40,588 bases of DNA, from contig SKQO01000032.1 of assembly GCA_007118975.1 (NCBI GenBank), positions 1 through 40,588 of the forward strand. The letters run 5' to 3'. A model generated the notes under the pieces. It was not told where the DNA came from. It ran no database searches and saw only the letters and a list, made by a program, of their open reading frames with translations. Shown here piece after piece: positions 7,215 through 15,733 of the stretch. The DNA comes from Halobacteriales archaeon (GTDB lineage: Archaea > Halobacteriota > Halobacteria > Halobacteriales > SKNY01). Position numbers and translations under genes: made by a program. Each line of letters starts with the position of its first letter. Within the stretch, counting starts at the first letter, position 1.

Positions 7215-9455
7215 ATGGCGGGTGTTAACAATAAATTCGAATGGCGACGCCGTCGAGCTCTCGCAGCTTTGGGGGGCGTGAGTCTCGGGACAGCGGCCGG
7301 TTGCCTTGGGGACGATGACGACGATGTTGGCGTCACTGACATAGAGGAGATCGAGGACGATTTTTCGGTCGATATCGACGACATTGACGACCCCGATAGC
7401 CAGATCGATGCTGACGCATTCGTCGAAAATCAAGAATATCGGTTGACTACCCAGGAGAACCTCGAACAATTGATGTTCGTGTTCTCCTTCGAGGTCGGGA
7501 TCGGAATGGGAGCCATCGATGATCACACGTACAGTTGGTTCCCCTGGGGATTCCGACCGGTTCTCAACGGTCTGGGTGGATGGACCAAGAACATCCATAT
7601 GCCCTTTCGGCATGACCCAGGAGAAGTTTATCCCGGATTGGTGGCCGATTGGGAGGTTGCGCCGGAGAAGATCTCGTTTCGCATTCGTGACGAAGCAAAT
7701 TGGAGCGACGGGGAGCCCATCACTGCTCGTGACGTGGCTTACAAGGTGGCCCTGCACCGAGACGTAGTGACGTGGGAATCAATCAAGGATTACTTCGACA
7801 ACCCCGAGGAAAATCCGCAGCTGAACTTCGCCATCGAAGATATCAACTTTCCCGATGGTATAGATGGGAAAGAAGTAGAGTTACTTCATTGGGACTTCGA
7901 TGAATATCCACAGTTCAGAGAGTACGGGGGGTTCCGAGGGCACCCAGAGTGGCCGTTGTGGACGATGTTAGTTCTTCACTGGGGACGCTGGGGGATCTCG
8001 GTTCCATTCCACGAGGAACCCTGGAAATCCATGGGCGAGTCCCGGTGGGAAGCATGGCAAGAGCACTATCTACCCTCCGAGGAGGAGTACGACCGGCCAG
8101 ACTTGTTTGAACGTGTGGAGCCGTACGTGACGGCCGAAGACCTTCATCGCTCTCGCGAGCCCGGGGGCATCCCACGAGCTGGGCCTTGGCAACTCGCCGA
8201 ACCCGTCGACGAAACGCAAGTCACTCTCGAACCGAACTATGAACACTACGCGGCGGATCAATTCAATTTCGAGCGGCTCATCATCGAATACGCACCCGAG
8301 GACCACCGTCGGTTGGCTGGCTTAGAAGCCGGCCGTTACGATTATGATTCACTCGATCTCGGGCCCGAAATGCTCGAAATTCTCGGTGAAGACTACGATA
8401 TTATGGCAGCTCCAGCCGGCCAGGGCTATGCCATTCACTTGGACCATGCCGCAGGGTTCCGGGAACGCCGATTGCGGCAGGCGATGATGTATTGTCTGAA
8501 CAAACAGGAAATTGTCGATGTCACAAACCCAATTCTAGCCGAGCCAATAACCGTTCCTGGCTGGCACCACCACGGAGCGGACGTGTTTTTCGACGAAGAG
8601 TGGGCGCAAGAGAACCTGATCGACTACTCGCAAGACATTGACCGCGCGAGCGAGCTCATGCAAGAAGTGGGCTATGAACGGGGCGATGAGTATTGGGAAC
8701 GAGATGGAGAAGTCTTACAATTCACCATTGCAACACCGTCGACCAGCCCGATATTCGAGGAAACGGTCGCTTCCCAATTTCAATCGTTCGGTCTTGACGC
8801 CTCCGTCCAAACGTTCGACCCGACGACATTTAGTGAACGAGTCGAAGGCAGCGATCGCGTAGAGGAGTTCGATCGAGCGTACGGGGGTGCTGGTGATTTC
8901 GCAGCGTGGACTAATACGACACACCATGATCAAATCGCCGGATGGCTGCCAGACAACTTACCACGGTATTGGGGTCGAATGGTCAATCCAATCTGGCAAG
9001 CGCGTATGACGAACTTCTTCGAACACGACGTACAAGAGCCCATCCTCGCCCAGTATGGCGGTGATGGTTGGGCTAGCGGGCTGGAAGACGAGGAGGCCCA
9101 AGAACCGTTCTATATTATGCTTCCCCCGATCGGTGAACCGCATGCTGAACCTGATCTGAAATATCACCTTGCTTTTAGCGAGTTGGATGGAACACCACTG
9201 CATCTTGATCAGGAACTAAAACATAAAATCGCCGCGTGGGCGGTGAACTGGTGGATGCCAGCACTCCCGCTGGCGCTGAGTAACGATCCACACCTGCTGA
9301 ACAACCTCAACTGGAACTACCCGACGGACCACGATATGTGGGAGTACTTCGGCACCGGATGGGGGATTGACGAAGTGGCAGGTCTCAACGAAATCCAGGC
9401 CGATCCGGACAATCTGAAGGTTGGTGCTGAGATTCGCGACGAAGACGACGATTAA
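7215..9455 (+). CDS. ABC transporter solute-binding lipoprotein, family 5 (Dpp/Opp type), without adjacent permease
   Basis: 746 residues. The N-terminus has a run of four arginines (residues 11-14) before a hydrophobic ALAALGGVSLG stretch and a lipobox ending at Cys30 (TAAGC), so Tat export and lipid anchoring on the outer face of the membrane are expected. A strongly acidic linker follows (DDDDD, then repeated D/E-rich runs). The body has the family-5 segments GLVADWEVAP and FRIRDEANWSDGEPITARDVAY, then LEAGRYDYDSLDL and FRERRLRQAMMYCLNK. Such proteins bind peptides or oligosaccharides. No permease or ATPase lies next to it. It may use the importer encoded at 32177-38864, or a remote one. 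It is longer than most family members (about 550-650). Confidence 0.9.
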   Translation: MAGVNNKFEWRRRRALAALGGVSLGTAAGCLGDDDDDVGVTDIEEIEDDFSVDIDDIDDPDSQIDADAFVENQEYRLTTQENLEQLMFVFSFEVGIGMGAIDDHTYSWFPWGFRPVLNGLGGWTKNIHMPFRHDPGEVYPGLVADWEVAPEKISFRIRDEANWSDGEPITARDVAYKVALHRDVVTWESIKDYFDNPEENPQLNFAIEDINFPDGIDGKEVELLHWDFDEYPQFREYGGFRGHPEWPLWTMLVLHWGRWGISVPFHEEPWKSMGESRWEAWQEHYLPSEEEYDRPDLFERVEPYVTAEDLHRSREPGGIPRAGPWQLAEPVDETQVTLEPNYEHYAADQFNFERLIIEYAPEDHRRLAGLEAGRYDYDSLDLGPEMLEILGEDYDIMAAPAGQGYAIHLDHAAGFRERRLRQAMMYCLNKQEIVDVTNPILAEPITVPGWHHHGADVFFDEEWAQENLIDYSQDIDRASELMQEVGYERGDEYWERDGEVLQFTIATPSTSPIFEETVASQFQSFGLDASVQTFDPTTFSERVEGSDRVEEFDRAYGGAGDFAAWTNTTHHDQIAGWLPDNLPRYWGRMVNPIWQARMTNFFEHDVQEPILAQYGGDGWASGLEDEEAQEPFYIMLPPIGEPHAEPDLKYHLAFSELDGTPLHLDQELKHKIAAWAVNWWMPALPLALSNDPHLLNNLNWNYPTDHDMWEYFGTGWGIDEVAGLNEIQADPDNLKVGAEIRDEDDD

Positions 9456-9545
9456 GTGGCGGACCACGACATTGCAATATCATGTGTCGCCATGGTACTA
9501 CTTTCTTCCCCAGCGGCCAGCGGGAAGGTCGACCGAGCGAATAAC

Positions 9546-10694
9546 ATGAGACGAATCATCATTGTTGGCGGTGGTATTGTCGGGGCTGGCCTCGCCTACG
9601 CCCTTCGAAACGAACCGATAGACGTCGTGTTGCTGGAACGAAACCAACTCGGGGCGGGAACGACGTCCGCGTCCATTGCCGTGTTCATGTGGTGGGCGCT
9701 CGAGGAACCAAACGCATTCGAACAGGAACTTCGAGAACGTTCCTGGGCCACGTACGAGCCGCTTATCGAATCAGGGAAGATAAGCTTCGAACAAATCGGT
9801 GCTCTGCACTGTGCCCGTTCTGAAACGCGACGTCAGGCCTACCATGAAGCCGCAGACGATCTCCGGTCGTTCGGTCTCGATGCGAGTATGCTCGCCGAGG
9901 ATCAACTGGCTGAATTAAACGTGGCTGCAAACGAGCCCCGGAGGGGGTTGTTCATCGAAGAGTCGGGGTATCTCGATCCCACGGAAATCATGCAAGTGTG
10001 GTCCGAAGCCGCAATGGACTCGGGCGTGGACATTCGAACTGGATGGGAGGTCACGGACGTGGAGACGGCCGATGGACAAGTGACCGCCGTGAGAGCGAAC
10101 AGCCAGCGCGTCCAAGCCGACCACGTCGTCAATGCGGCCGGTCCGTGGTCCCACAAGATCGCGGACATGGTCGACATTGAGCTTCCGGTGCGTCATTCGC
10201 TCGGGCGGATCCTCGTGTTACAAACAAACGCCGAGGTGTCATTGCCGTTCGTGATCTTCGAAAACGGGGATTATTTCCGTCAAGAGGGGTCGCGACAAGC
10301 GTTTGCGGGTCGATTCGAAACCGAATACGCGGACGCACAACGACACGAGCCTGATACGCCTCGCCGCGTCGAAACCGAATTCAAAGCGGGGATGGCCGAA
10401 AGCATCCCGGAACGCGTGCCTCAACTCCAAGATGCTGAAGTCGTAAACGAATGGGTGGGTCTCCGGACGCTGACACCCGACGGGATGCCCCTGCTCGGTC
10501 CAACAGCCATCGACGGGTTTCACCTCGCAACTGGAATGAATGGCGAGGGAGTTACCAATGCACCCGTCCTGACGCAGGCGCTCGCCCGACAGCTGATGCA
10601 GGGATCGGATGAGATCGCAGATCGACTGCGAATCGATCGGTTTCAGTCCGATCGATCCACGGATATATCGCCTCAATCTGCGGCCGACGAGTGA
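9546..10694 (+). CDS. FAD-dependent oxidoreductase of the DAO (D-amino acid/glycine oxidase) family
   Basis: 382 residues from ATG 9546; upstream frame to 9456 is open but lacks family sequence. The N-terminal dinucleotide-binding motif is RRIIIVGGGIVGAGLAYAL with the acidic residue of LLERNQLG at the end of the second strand. GAGTTSASIAV follows as in glycine and sarcosine oxidases. The HVVNAAGPWSHKIAD and the C-terminal GLRTLTPDGMPLLGPT and GFHLATGMNGEGVTNAP segments are the classic DAO C-terminal signature. The family oxidises C-N bonds of amino acids, N-methyl amines or opines. It follows the solute-binding protein by 90 nt, so the imported substrate may carry an amine; this is inference. 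Confidence 0.92.
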   Translation: MRRIIIVGGGIVGAGLAYALRNEPIDVVLLERNQLGAGTTSASIAVFMWWALEEPNAFEQELRERSWATYEPLIESGKISFEQIGALHCARSETRRQAYHEAADDLRSFGLDASMLAEDQLAELNVAANEPRRGLFIEESGYLDPTEIMQVWSEAAMDSGVDIRTGWEVTDVETADGQVTAVRANSQRVQADHVVNAAGPWSHKIADMVDIELPVRHSLGRILVLQTNAEVSLPFVIFENGDYFRQEGSRQAFAGRFETEYADAQRHEPDTPRRVETEFKAGMAESIPERVPQLQDAEVVNEWVGLRTLTPDGMPLLGPTAIDGFHLATGMNGEGVTNAPVLTQALARQLMQGSDEIADRLRIDRFQSDRSTDISPQSAADE

Positions 10695-10799
10695 GTTGGC
10701 TGCAATCGAGTGCCTCGACCGAGATCCGGATTCGAGGACGAGGCGGTTCCTCCACACTGACCGTATTTCGATTCGTATCTATCGGCACCGTTACAGTAA

Positions 10800-10810
10800 C
10801 ACCTAAACCG
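10800..10810 (+). promoter_or_regulatory. Weak TATA-like element before the third isomerase
   Basis: cacctaaaccg is centred about 26 nt before the ATG at 10831, the spacing expected for a leaderless transcript, though the core is not a strong TATA match. Confidence 0.4.
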
Positions 10811-10830
10811 GTGGGCATTGCTGTCATCCC

Positions 10831-11556
10831 ATGGCCAAAACCGCCTGTCAACTGTACATTCTCCGGGAACACGAGGAATCGCTGCCAAAGCTGATAAAAG
10901 CGGTGGGTGAGGCAGGGTTTGATGGCGTGGAATTCGCCTATCGCGTGGACGAACACGAACCCCAAGAGCTCCGAGGTGTTATTGATCGAACCGAACTCGG
11001 CGTCGCGGGCGCACATATCCACAAGGACGAATTGGACGAGCATTTCGAAGCAGTCGTCACGCGCAATCGATCGCTCGGTTGTGAACGAATCGTTATTCCG
11101 TGGCTCGACGAAGAGCTATTCGCATCGCGGCAGGCAATCGAGTCGACGGGAGAGATGCTGGAATCATTGGCTGACGAATTAGCCGACCACGACATGGCGC
11201 TTAGCTATCACAATCACGTCCACGAGTTCGACCAGGTGGGCGACCAATCGGCCCTCGAACACCTCATCGATGTCACGGACGAACGCCTTGGCATACAGCT
11301 TGATGTCGGGATCGCCCATGCCGCCGGTGCCGACCCAGTCTCACTGCTAGATCGCCTCGACGGTCGCATCCCGACGATCCATTTCCGCGATCACAGTGCA
11401 ACTGACGCCTATGACGTCGTTCCCGGGGAGGGTGACGTCGATCTCATAGGGTGCGCCGAGGCGGCCCGGGCCGGGGGGACAGAGTGGTTCATATACGAAG
11501 GGCCCGACGAACCATTAGCACAGGCGGCCAATGCTATCAACGCACTGATCGACTGA
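10831..11556 (+). CDS. Sugar phosphate isomerase/epimerase, third paralogue (C)
   Basis: 241 residues, starting MAKTACQLYILREHEESLPK. The TIM-barrel metal-site segments are AGFDGVEFAYRV, MALSYHNHVHEFDQV, GIQLDVGIAHAAGADPV, IPTIHFRDH and WFIYEGPDEP. It is shorter than paralogues A and B and clearly diverged: the YHNHVHEF block is that of the group often annotated as IolE-like or sugar phosphate isomerase, in contrast to the IEN block of A and B. It lies 136 nt after the DAO oxidoreductase on the same strand and ends at a short palindrome. It probably acts on a product of this cluster; the substrate is unknown. Confidence 0.88.
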   Translation: MAKTACQLYILREHEESLPKLIKAVGEAGFDGVEFAYRVDEHEPQELRGVIDRTELGVAGAHIHKDELDEHFEAVVTRNRSLGCERIVIPWLDEELFASRQAIESTGEMLESLADELADHDMALSYHNHVHEFDQVGDQSALEHLIDVTDERLGIQLDVGIAHAAGADPVSLLDRLDGRIPTIHFRDHSATDAYDVVPGEGDVDLIGCAEAARAGGTEWFIYEGPDEPLAQAANAINALID

Positions 11557-11569
11557 CCGTGCACGGTCA
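11554..11569. repeat. 16-bp perfect palindrome at the stop codon of isomerase C
   Basis: TGACCGTG plus CACGGTCA, beginning with the TGA stop itself. It could be an operator or part of a transcript end. One such palindrome per window is not unexpected by chance, so functional weight is low. Confidence 0.35.
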
Positions 11570-11914
11570 ACGGGACGAGTAATTCAACCTGGCTTCGAGC
11601 GGACCTACTCGTTCTCGCAGTGAATGAGAAGTACGCCAACGATCGAGATCCGCGGCCCCGGAACTCTCCGAATGTGGATAGTCAGAGCGACTCAATCCGA
11701 GAATTTCTGGCGTGTTGCCCGCCTCGAGCAATCGACTCGGCCGGGCTACGAGCAGGATCCAAACCAGACCAGTGCCTCTCAAATGCCACTCATGCATATG
11801 GTGTTAGATGAGCCGAGCGATAGGGCCCGGCAGCTCCTGGGACGCGCCCATTGGTCGAACATTCGAATTCAGGCGAATATCGATCTTGAGTCAGTACTTG
11901 TCGTTCGAGCTCGG
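11570..11914. other. Gene-free stretch between convergent genes
   Basis: About 345 nt between the plus-strand isomerase and the minus-strand transglutaminase-like gene. Short open frames exist, but their translations show no family features. I see no clear terminator hairpin or RNA gene. Confidence 0.5.
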
Positions 11915-13027
11915 CTACCCGTCACTCGAGACGTTTAGTCGCAATCGCGGCCCTTCCACGTCCAGTTCATTTCGCGACCAAATGGTAAGCGATATCGATT
12001 CCTCCGGCAGCACCAATTCGAGCGGTTCTCCCGGCGCAATTATCGCCTCCTCGCCACCGTCGCTACGAACACGGTAGCCTTTCAGGTTCGGGGTGGCACT
12101 TGCGAAGTCGATCGCGAGTCGCCCGGAGTCCTGTTTTCGAACGGACCCCGGTACCGTGACCCCGGGCGTCCATTCGATCTGGTGCCGATCGGCAATCGGG
12201 ATGAACGCGTCGTGCTCGTAAGCCCAGTGTTCGGCCGCGGGATCGCCGTGTTCGCCTCGATACCACGTATCCTCCCTGAAGGCCTCGTTGTCAGGAACTA
12301 CGAGCGACCTACCGCCGCGAAGATGTGGTTGCGTAAACGGTTGGGCGTAGATGTGATAGGAAACCCACCAGTAACTGTCGACCCGTGGCCCGTACTCGCC
12401 CGGATCGGGGTTCGGGATCGGTTTCCGGCTCGGTCCCTGCATCATCTGGACCTCGTCTTGCCGTCCCGCTCGAATCGCCTCGTGTACCTCGAGCGCCGAC
12501 ATGGGCGTCCCATCGCGCTCAAAGTGCGTGTCGTATTTCGCATCCAGCAAGATCCATTTGGCGTGCTCGCTCGACCACACCTCGTTGACCCCGTGATGGT
12601 AGCTTCGGCCGAATATCTCGCTATTCCGGTCGACTCCCAGATCACGCGCGACAAATCCACTGGCCGTCATCACGGCATGTTGGACCCGCATCGCGTGCGA
12701 ACAGTGGAAACCTTCATCGGTGGTTGCTGCTCGTTCCAAGATCGCGAAGACGTCACCGCTGAAGCGCTGGTCGTCATCGATCGGCCATTGCTCGGACACC
12801 CAGTGTCGCAGGGCCAGCTGTTGCTCGAACTCGCTTGCGGATGGATCGATGACCTCTAAGAACCCATACTCCGATCGAAGCCGATCGACACGTGGATTGT
12901 GCACATCCTCCACGCCCTGAACGATATCGGGCGGATGCAGTTCCGGTCCGTGAACGGTAACGGCCACGTCGTTGGCTCCCTTGACCGGAAAATCACGTGA
13001 CAGCTCACTCGACCGTGTAGTGGTCAT
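11915..13027 (-). CDS. Transglutaminase-like (cysteine protease fold) protein
   Basis: 370 residues from an ATG at 13027; a TATA-like element about 25 nt further upstream supports this start over 13072. A transglutaminase-like core spans about residues 65-165: Cys109 in GFHCSHAM, His144/145 in RSYHHGVNEVW and Asp162 in WILLDAKYD form the expected Cys-His-Asp triad. A C-terminal segment of about 100 residues after TPGVTVPGSV looks like a beta-rich accessory domain ending in RLRLNVSSDG. No signal peptide or membrane segment is seen, so it is probably cytoplasmic. Members include peptidases, amidases and peptide:N-glycanase-like deglycosylases; a glycan-related amidase would fit the setting, but this is not shown. 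It is flanked by a broken DUF4832 gene in divergent orientation. Confidence 0.82.
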   Translation of the reverse strand: MTTTRSSELSRDFPVKGANDVAVTVHGPELHPPDIVQGVEDVHNPRVDRLRSEYGFLEVIDPSASEFEQQLALRHWVSEQWPIDDDQRFSGDVFAILERAATTDEGFHCSHAMRVQHAVMTASGFVARDLGVDRNSEIFGRSYHHGVNEVWSSEHAKWILLDAKYDTHFERDGTPMSALEVHEAIRAGRQDEVQMMQGPSRKPIPNPDPGEYGPRVDSYWWVSYHIYAQPFTQPHLRGGRSLVVPDNEAFREDTWYRGEHGDPAAEHWAYEHDAFIPIADRHQIEWTPGVTVPGSVRKQDSGRLAIDFASATPNLKGYRVRSDGGEEAIIAPGEPLELVLPEESISLTIWSRNELDVEGPRLRLNVSSDG

Positions 13028-13046
13028 AGATGCTGTATCCTTGGAG

Positions 13047-13058
13047 GTTACATAAAAT
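13047..13058 (-). promoter_or_regulatory. TATA-like element of the transglutaminase-like gene
   Basis: Read on the minus strand, gattttatgtaa is centred about 25 nt before the ATG at 13027, with no ribosome binding site between, fitting a leaderless transcript. Confidence 0.6.
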
Positions 13059-13656
13059 CGATCCTGGGCCAACTTCTCTGAGTATTCGATCTATACACCA
13101 GCACCGTGAAGATGGATGGGAGTGGTATCACGCACGCAGTTCCCAACAACAGCTGCTTCTTGCAGCAGGTTGCTCTAAGAATGAGGAGGGCCCCTGTCCA
13201 TACCAATTGTCCCGATTTTGCCTGCCATCTACCGAGTCAACATTAATGACTGCTTCATATAGAAAGTCGGCATGAATGACAACGGCACTTCACCAGGCGT
13301 CTGGGGAGGACTCGAACACGTGCTGGAACCGTTCAAGCTGCCGGTTTGCGGCATCCCCTTGACTCACCACAAATGTTCCATCACCTCGCGACACACGACA
13401 AGTACCGAGTACCACCAATGACAACTACGTGACTATAACGTAGTGTCTCGAATCGAAGAGCGGAATCGCTGTACGGACCATTTTACCTTCCGAAATAACG
13501 CGTTCTCAAGTGTGATCCCGCCGTATCCCATACAAACATGATCGACGGATATCGACCGATCAGTGGACCAACTGCGACTTCAGTCGCCGTGAGGCGTTTG
13601 AGATACGTGACTACGTCCACCAACAGAGATAAGACAAACCGGGAGAAGCTCAGAAA
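13059..13656. other. Gene-poor divergent spacer with one doubtful small frame
   Basis: About 600 nt between divergent genes. A 49-codon frame runs from ATG 13272 to TGA 13421 (begins MNDNGTSPGVWGGLEHVLEP); it matches nothing I recognise and could be a remnant. Just after it lies an inverted repeat with 7-bp arms and 7-nt loop (actacgt/acgtagt, 13424-13444), which could be an operator but is within chance expectation. Confidence 0.4.
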
Positions 13657-15043
13657 ATGAGCGATTCGGAGGGTGAAGACGGATTGGAGAGTGGTACTGA
13701 GCGGACCGTGGTCCACCCCAAGCGCATCGATGAGGTGTTGAACAACCCGCATATCGGCTTTACTACCTTTCACCGGTTCAATGGGGACGCGCTAGATGCA
13801 AGCGGCCGGTGGCCGAATACACGGGAAAACTCCGAAATGGTGGGCCACGACGGGCGGGAACTGGGCTACCCCGCGTCATCGGTCGCGTGCTTTCGATGGT
13901 ACTGGAGCAAGATCGAACCCGAGCGCGGCGAATACCGGTGGGAGGTCATCGACGATGTCCTGAACCGGGCGCGTGAACGGGGCCAACGAGTCGATTTCCG
14001 GATCATGCCGCATAACGGAGGCGATACCGTTCCGGAATGGCACCGGACGACTGGCAGAGGGGAATGGGTCGACGCCTACACGGAGTCCTGGATTCCAGAT
14101 TACGAGGATCCGTTCTTCCCTGAGACGATGACGGCGTTAATCGCCGCCCTGGGCGAGCGCTACGACGGCCATCCGGACGTCAACTGCGTCGATCTCGGCT
14201 CCGTGGGTCACTGTGGGGAGTGGCACACACAGGACGACGAGCTGATGCCGCCCACGGAGGTGAAACTAGAAATTGTTGACGCATACCTAGAAGCCTTTCC
14301 AAGACACGCCGTTGCAAATGCTCATTGGGGGTGACGAAGCATTAGCTGCAGCGATCGATGGTGGAGCGGGGTGGCGGGCCGACTGTCTGGGCGACATGCC
14401 CGGCGGTTTTCGCGAAAACTGGTGTCACATGTACGACGTATATTCGTACCGGATCGCCGAGGCGGATGCCGCCGACGCCTGGAAACACGCCCCCGTCAGC
14501 CTGGAATAATGTTGGACGATGGAACACTGGTACGAGCAGGGCTGGGATGTCGAATACATTCTCGAGAAAACGCTGGAATGGCACGTCAGCACGTTCAACA
14601 ACAAATCCTCGGAGATCCCCGAACCATGGTGGCGACACGTCCAGAAGTTTCGAAAACGCATGGGATACCGGTTCGTCCTGAGTCGGGTCGCGTATCCGGA
14701 CACCGTGACACCACACGGGCCACTACCGGTCGAGATGTACTGGGAGAACAAGGGCGTTGCGCCGTGTTATTACGACTATCCGGTAGTTCTTCGGTTGACG
14801 AACGAAACGGAAACTGTGCGTATTCCGACCCGTGCTGATATCACCTCGTGGCAACCGGGATCGAACCTCTAAGAGGATACCCTACTCGTCCCGGATAGCA
14901 TCGATCCCGGATCATACGAGCTGCAAGTTGGCGTAGTCGATCCCCGAACCGATGTGCCGACCATCGACTTGGTGATCGAGGGCCGAACGGAAGACGGATG
15001 GTACACTCTCGATGACATACGTGTCGCGCCAGGGAGACAATAG
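13657..15043 (+). pseudogene. DUF4832 glycosidase-like protein, broken by one frameshift and two in-frame TAA codons
   Basis: The repaired frame would encode about 460 residues, normal for the family. The first part (13657-14334) has HPKRIDEVLNNPHIGFTTFH, FRWYWSKIEPERGEYRWE and DLGSVGHCGEWHTQDDE, resembling a GH42/GH-like TIM barrel. A run of five G at 14327-14331 causes a shift, after which the same protein continues in the next frame (EALAAAIDGGAGWRADCLGD). In-frame TAA stops occur at 14507-14509 and 14870-14872, yet family sequence continues past both (MEHWYEQGWDVEYILE; MGYRFVLSRVAYPDTVTPHG; DTLLVPDSIDPGSYELQVG) to a TAG at 15041-15043. The C-terminal half is DUF4832. No signal peptide is visible. 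The strong preservation of the rest implies recent inactivation, or in part sequencing error. Confidence 0.85.
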
Positions 15044-15733
15044 CTGGTCGCTGAAGCTACCAAATCACTTGGTGACGGTCTTCACGCCAAAACCACGCAC
15101 ACTAGATGGCTAAGACGATGCGCGATCGGGGGACGCTATTGCCCAGGTTTCGAAACAGTACGGCTGCGTTCGTGCGACCCAGCAGTACCCTCGCATGAGA
15201 CTTCGGTCAGCTGTAGCTCACGATTTCGTCAGTGAGGGCGCGATCCCTGATACATAGTATCAACTACACATATATCATAGCTAAATTTTGAATTCATATT
15301 CATATACAATCTTAATGACAGACATCTCGCCCACCAAGATCTGCGGGCCATAGTCTGTGAACACGGAAATCCCACATTTCATATATTCAATCGTCTTTTT
15401 CGACGCAATTGGCCCTCCCTCGAAACATGGCCGTGAGTCAAAGCATAAATTATGCCCAGTCTATGGGTAATATTCAGTCAAATGAACTCCTAATCAAGAT
15501 ATTTTAGAATATAACACGAATGTATATCCATTTGATCGACTATTCTACTGTAAGTAGCATTCCAGTATCTCGCAATAGTGGTAGAATACTATCATTGTAA
15601 CTATATGACGTCTCTTGCCATAATTAACTATAATAAGTATTATTCGATATATCATCTCGAAGCGGCTCACTGCTATGTACGTCGGTCTTCGGGAACCACA
15701 AACCGCTTAGTCTCGCCCGTTGATCACGCCAAC
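15044..15733. other. AT-rich non-coding region upstream of the enolase-family gene
   Basis: About 690 nt without a credible gene. From about 15250 to 15660 it is much richer in A and T than the neighbouring genes. It contains a palindrome at 15248-15262 shared with the importer promoter region, and catattcatatac at 15295-15307, nearly the same string as the TATA region of the second solute-binding gene (34601-34612). A short frame from ATG 15315 closes after 12 codons. It could be a long regulatory region or the scar of a lost gene. Confidence 0.5.
15248..15262. promoter_or_regulatory. Palindrome tgatac-ata-gtatca, candidate operator
   Basis: Inverted repeat with 6-bp arms and a 3-nt centre. 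The inner 13 bp (gatacatagtatc) recur exactly at 31985-31997 upstream of the ABC importer operon, and nowhere else that I found. It lies about 470 nt upstream of the enolase-family start. Confidence 0.45.

Noticed and set aside
11624-11938. 104-codon plus-strand frame after isomerase C
   Set aside because: No recognisable motifs, no acidic haloarchaeal bias, and no promoter at suitable spacing.
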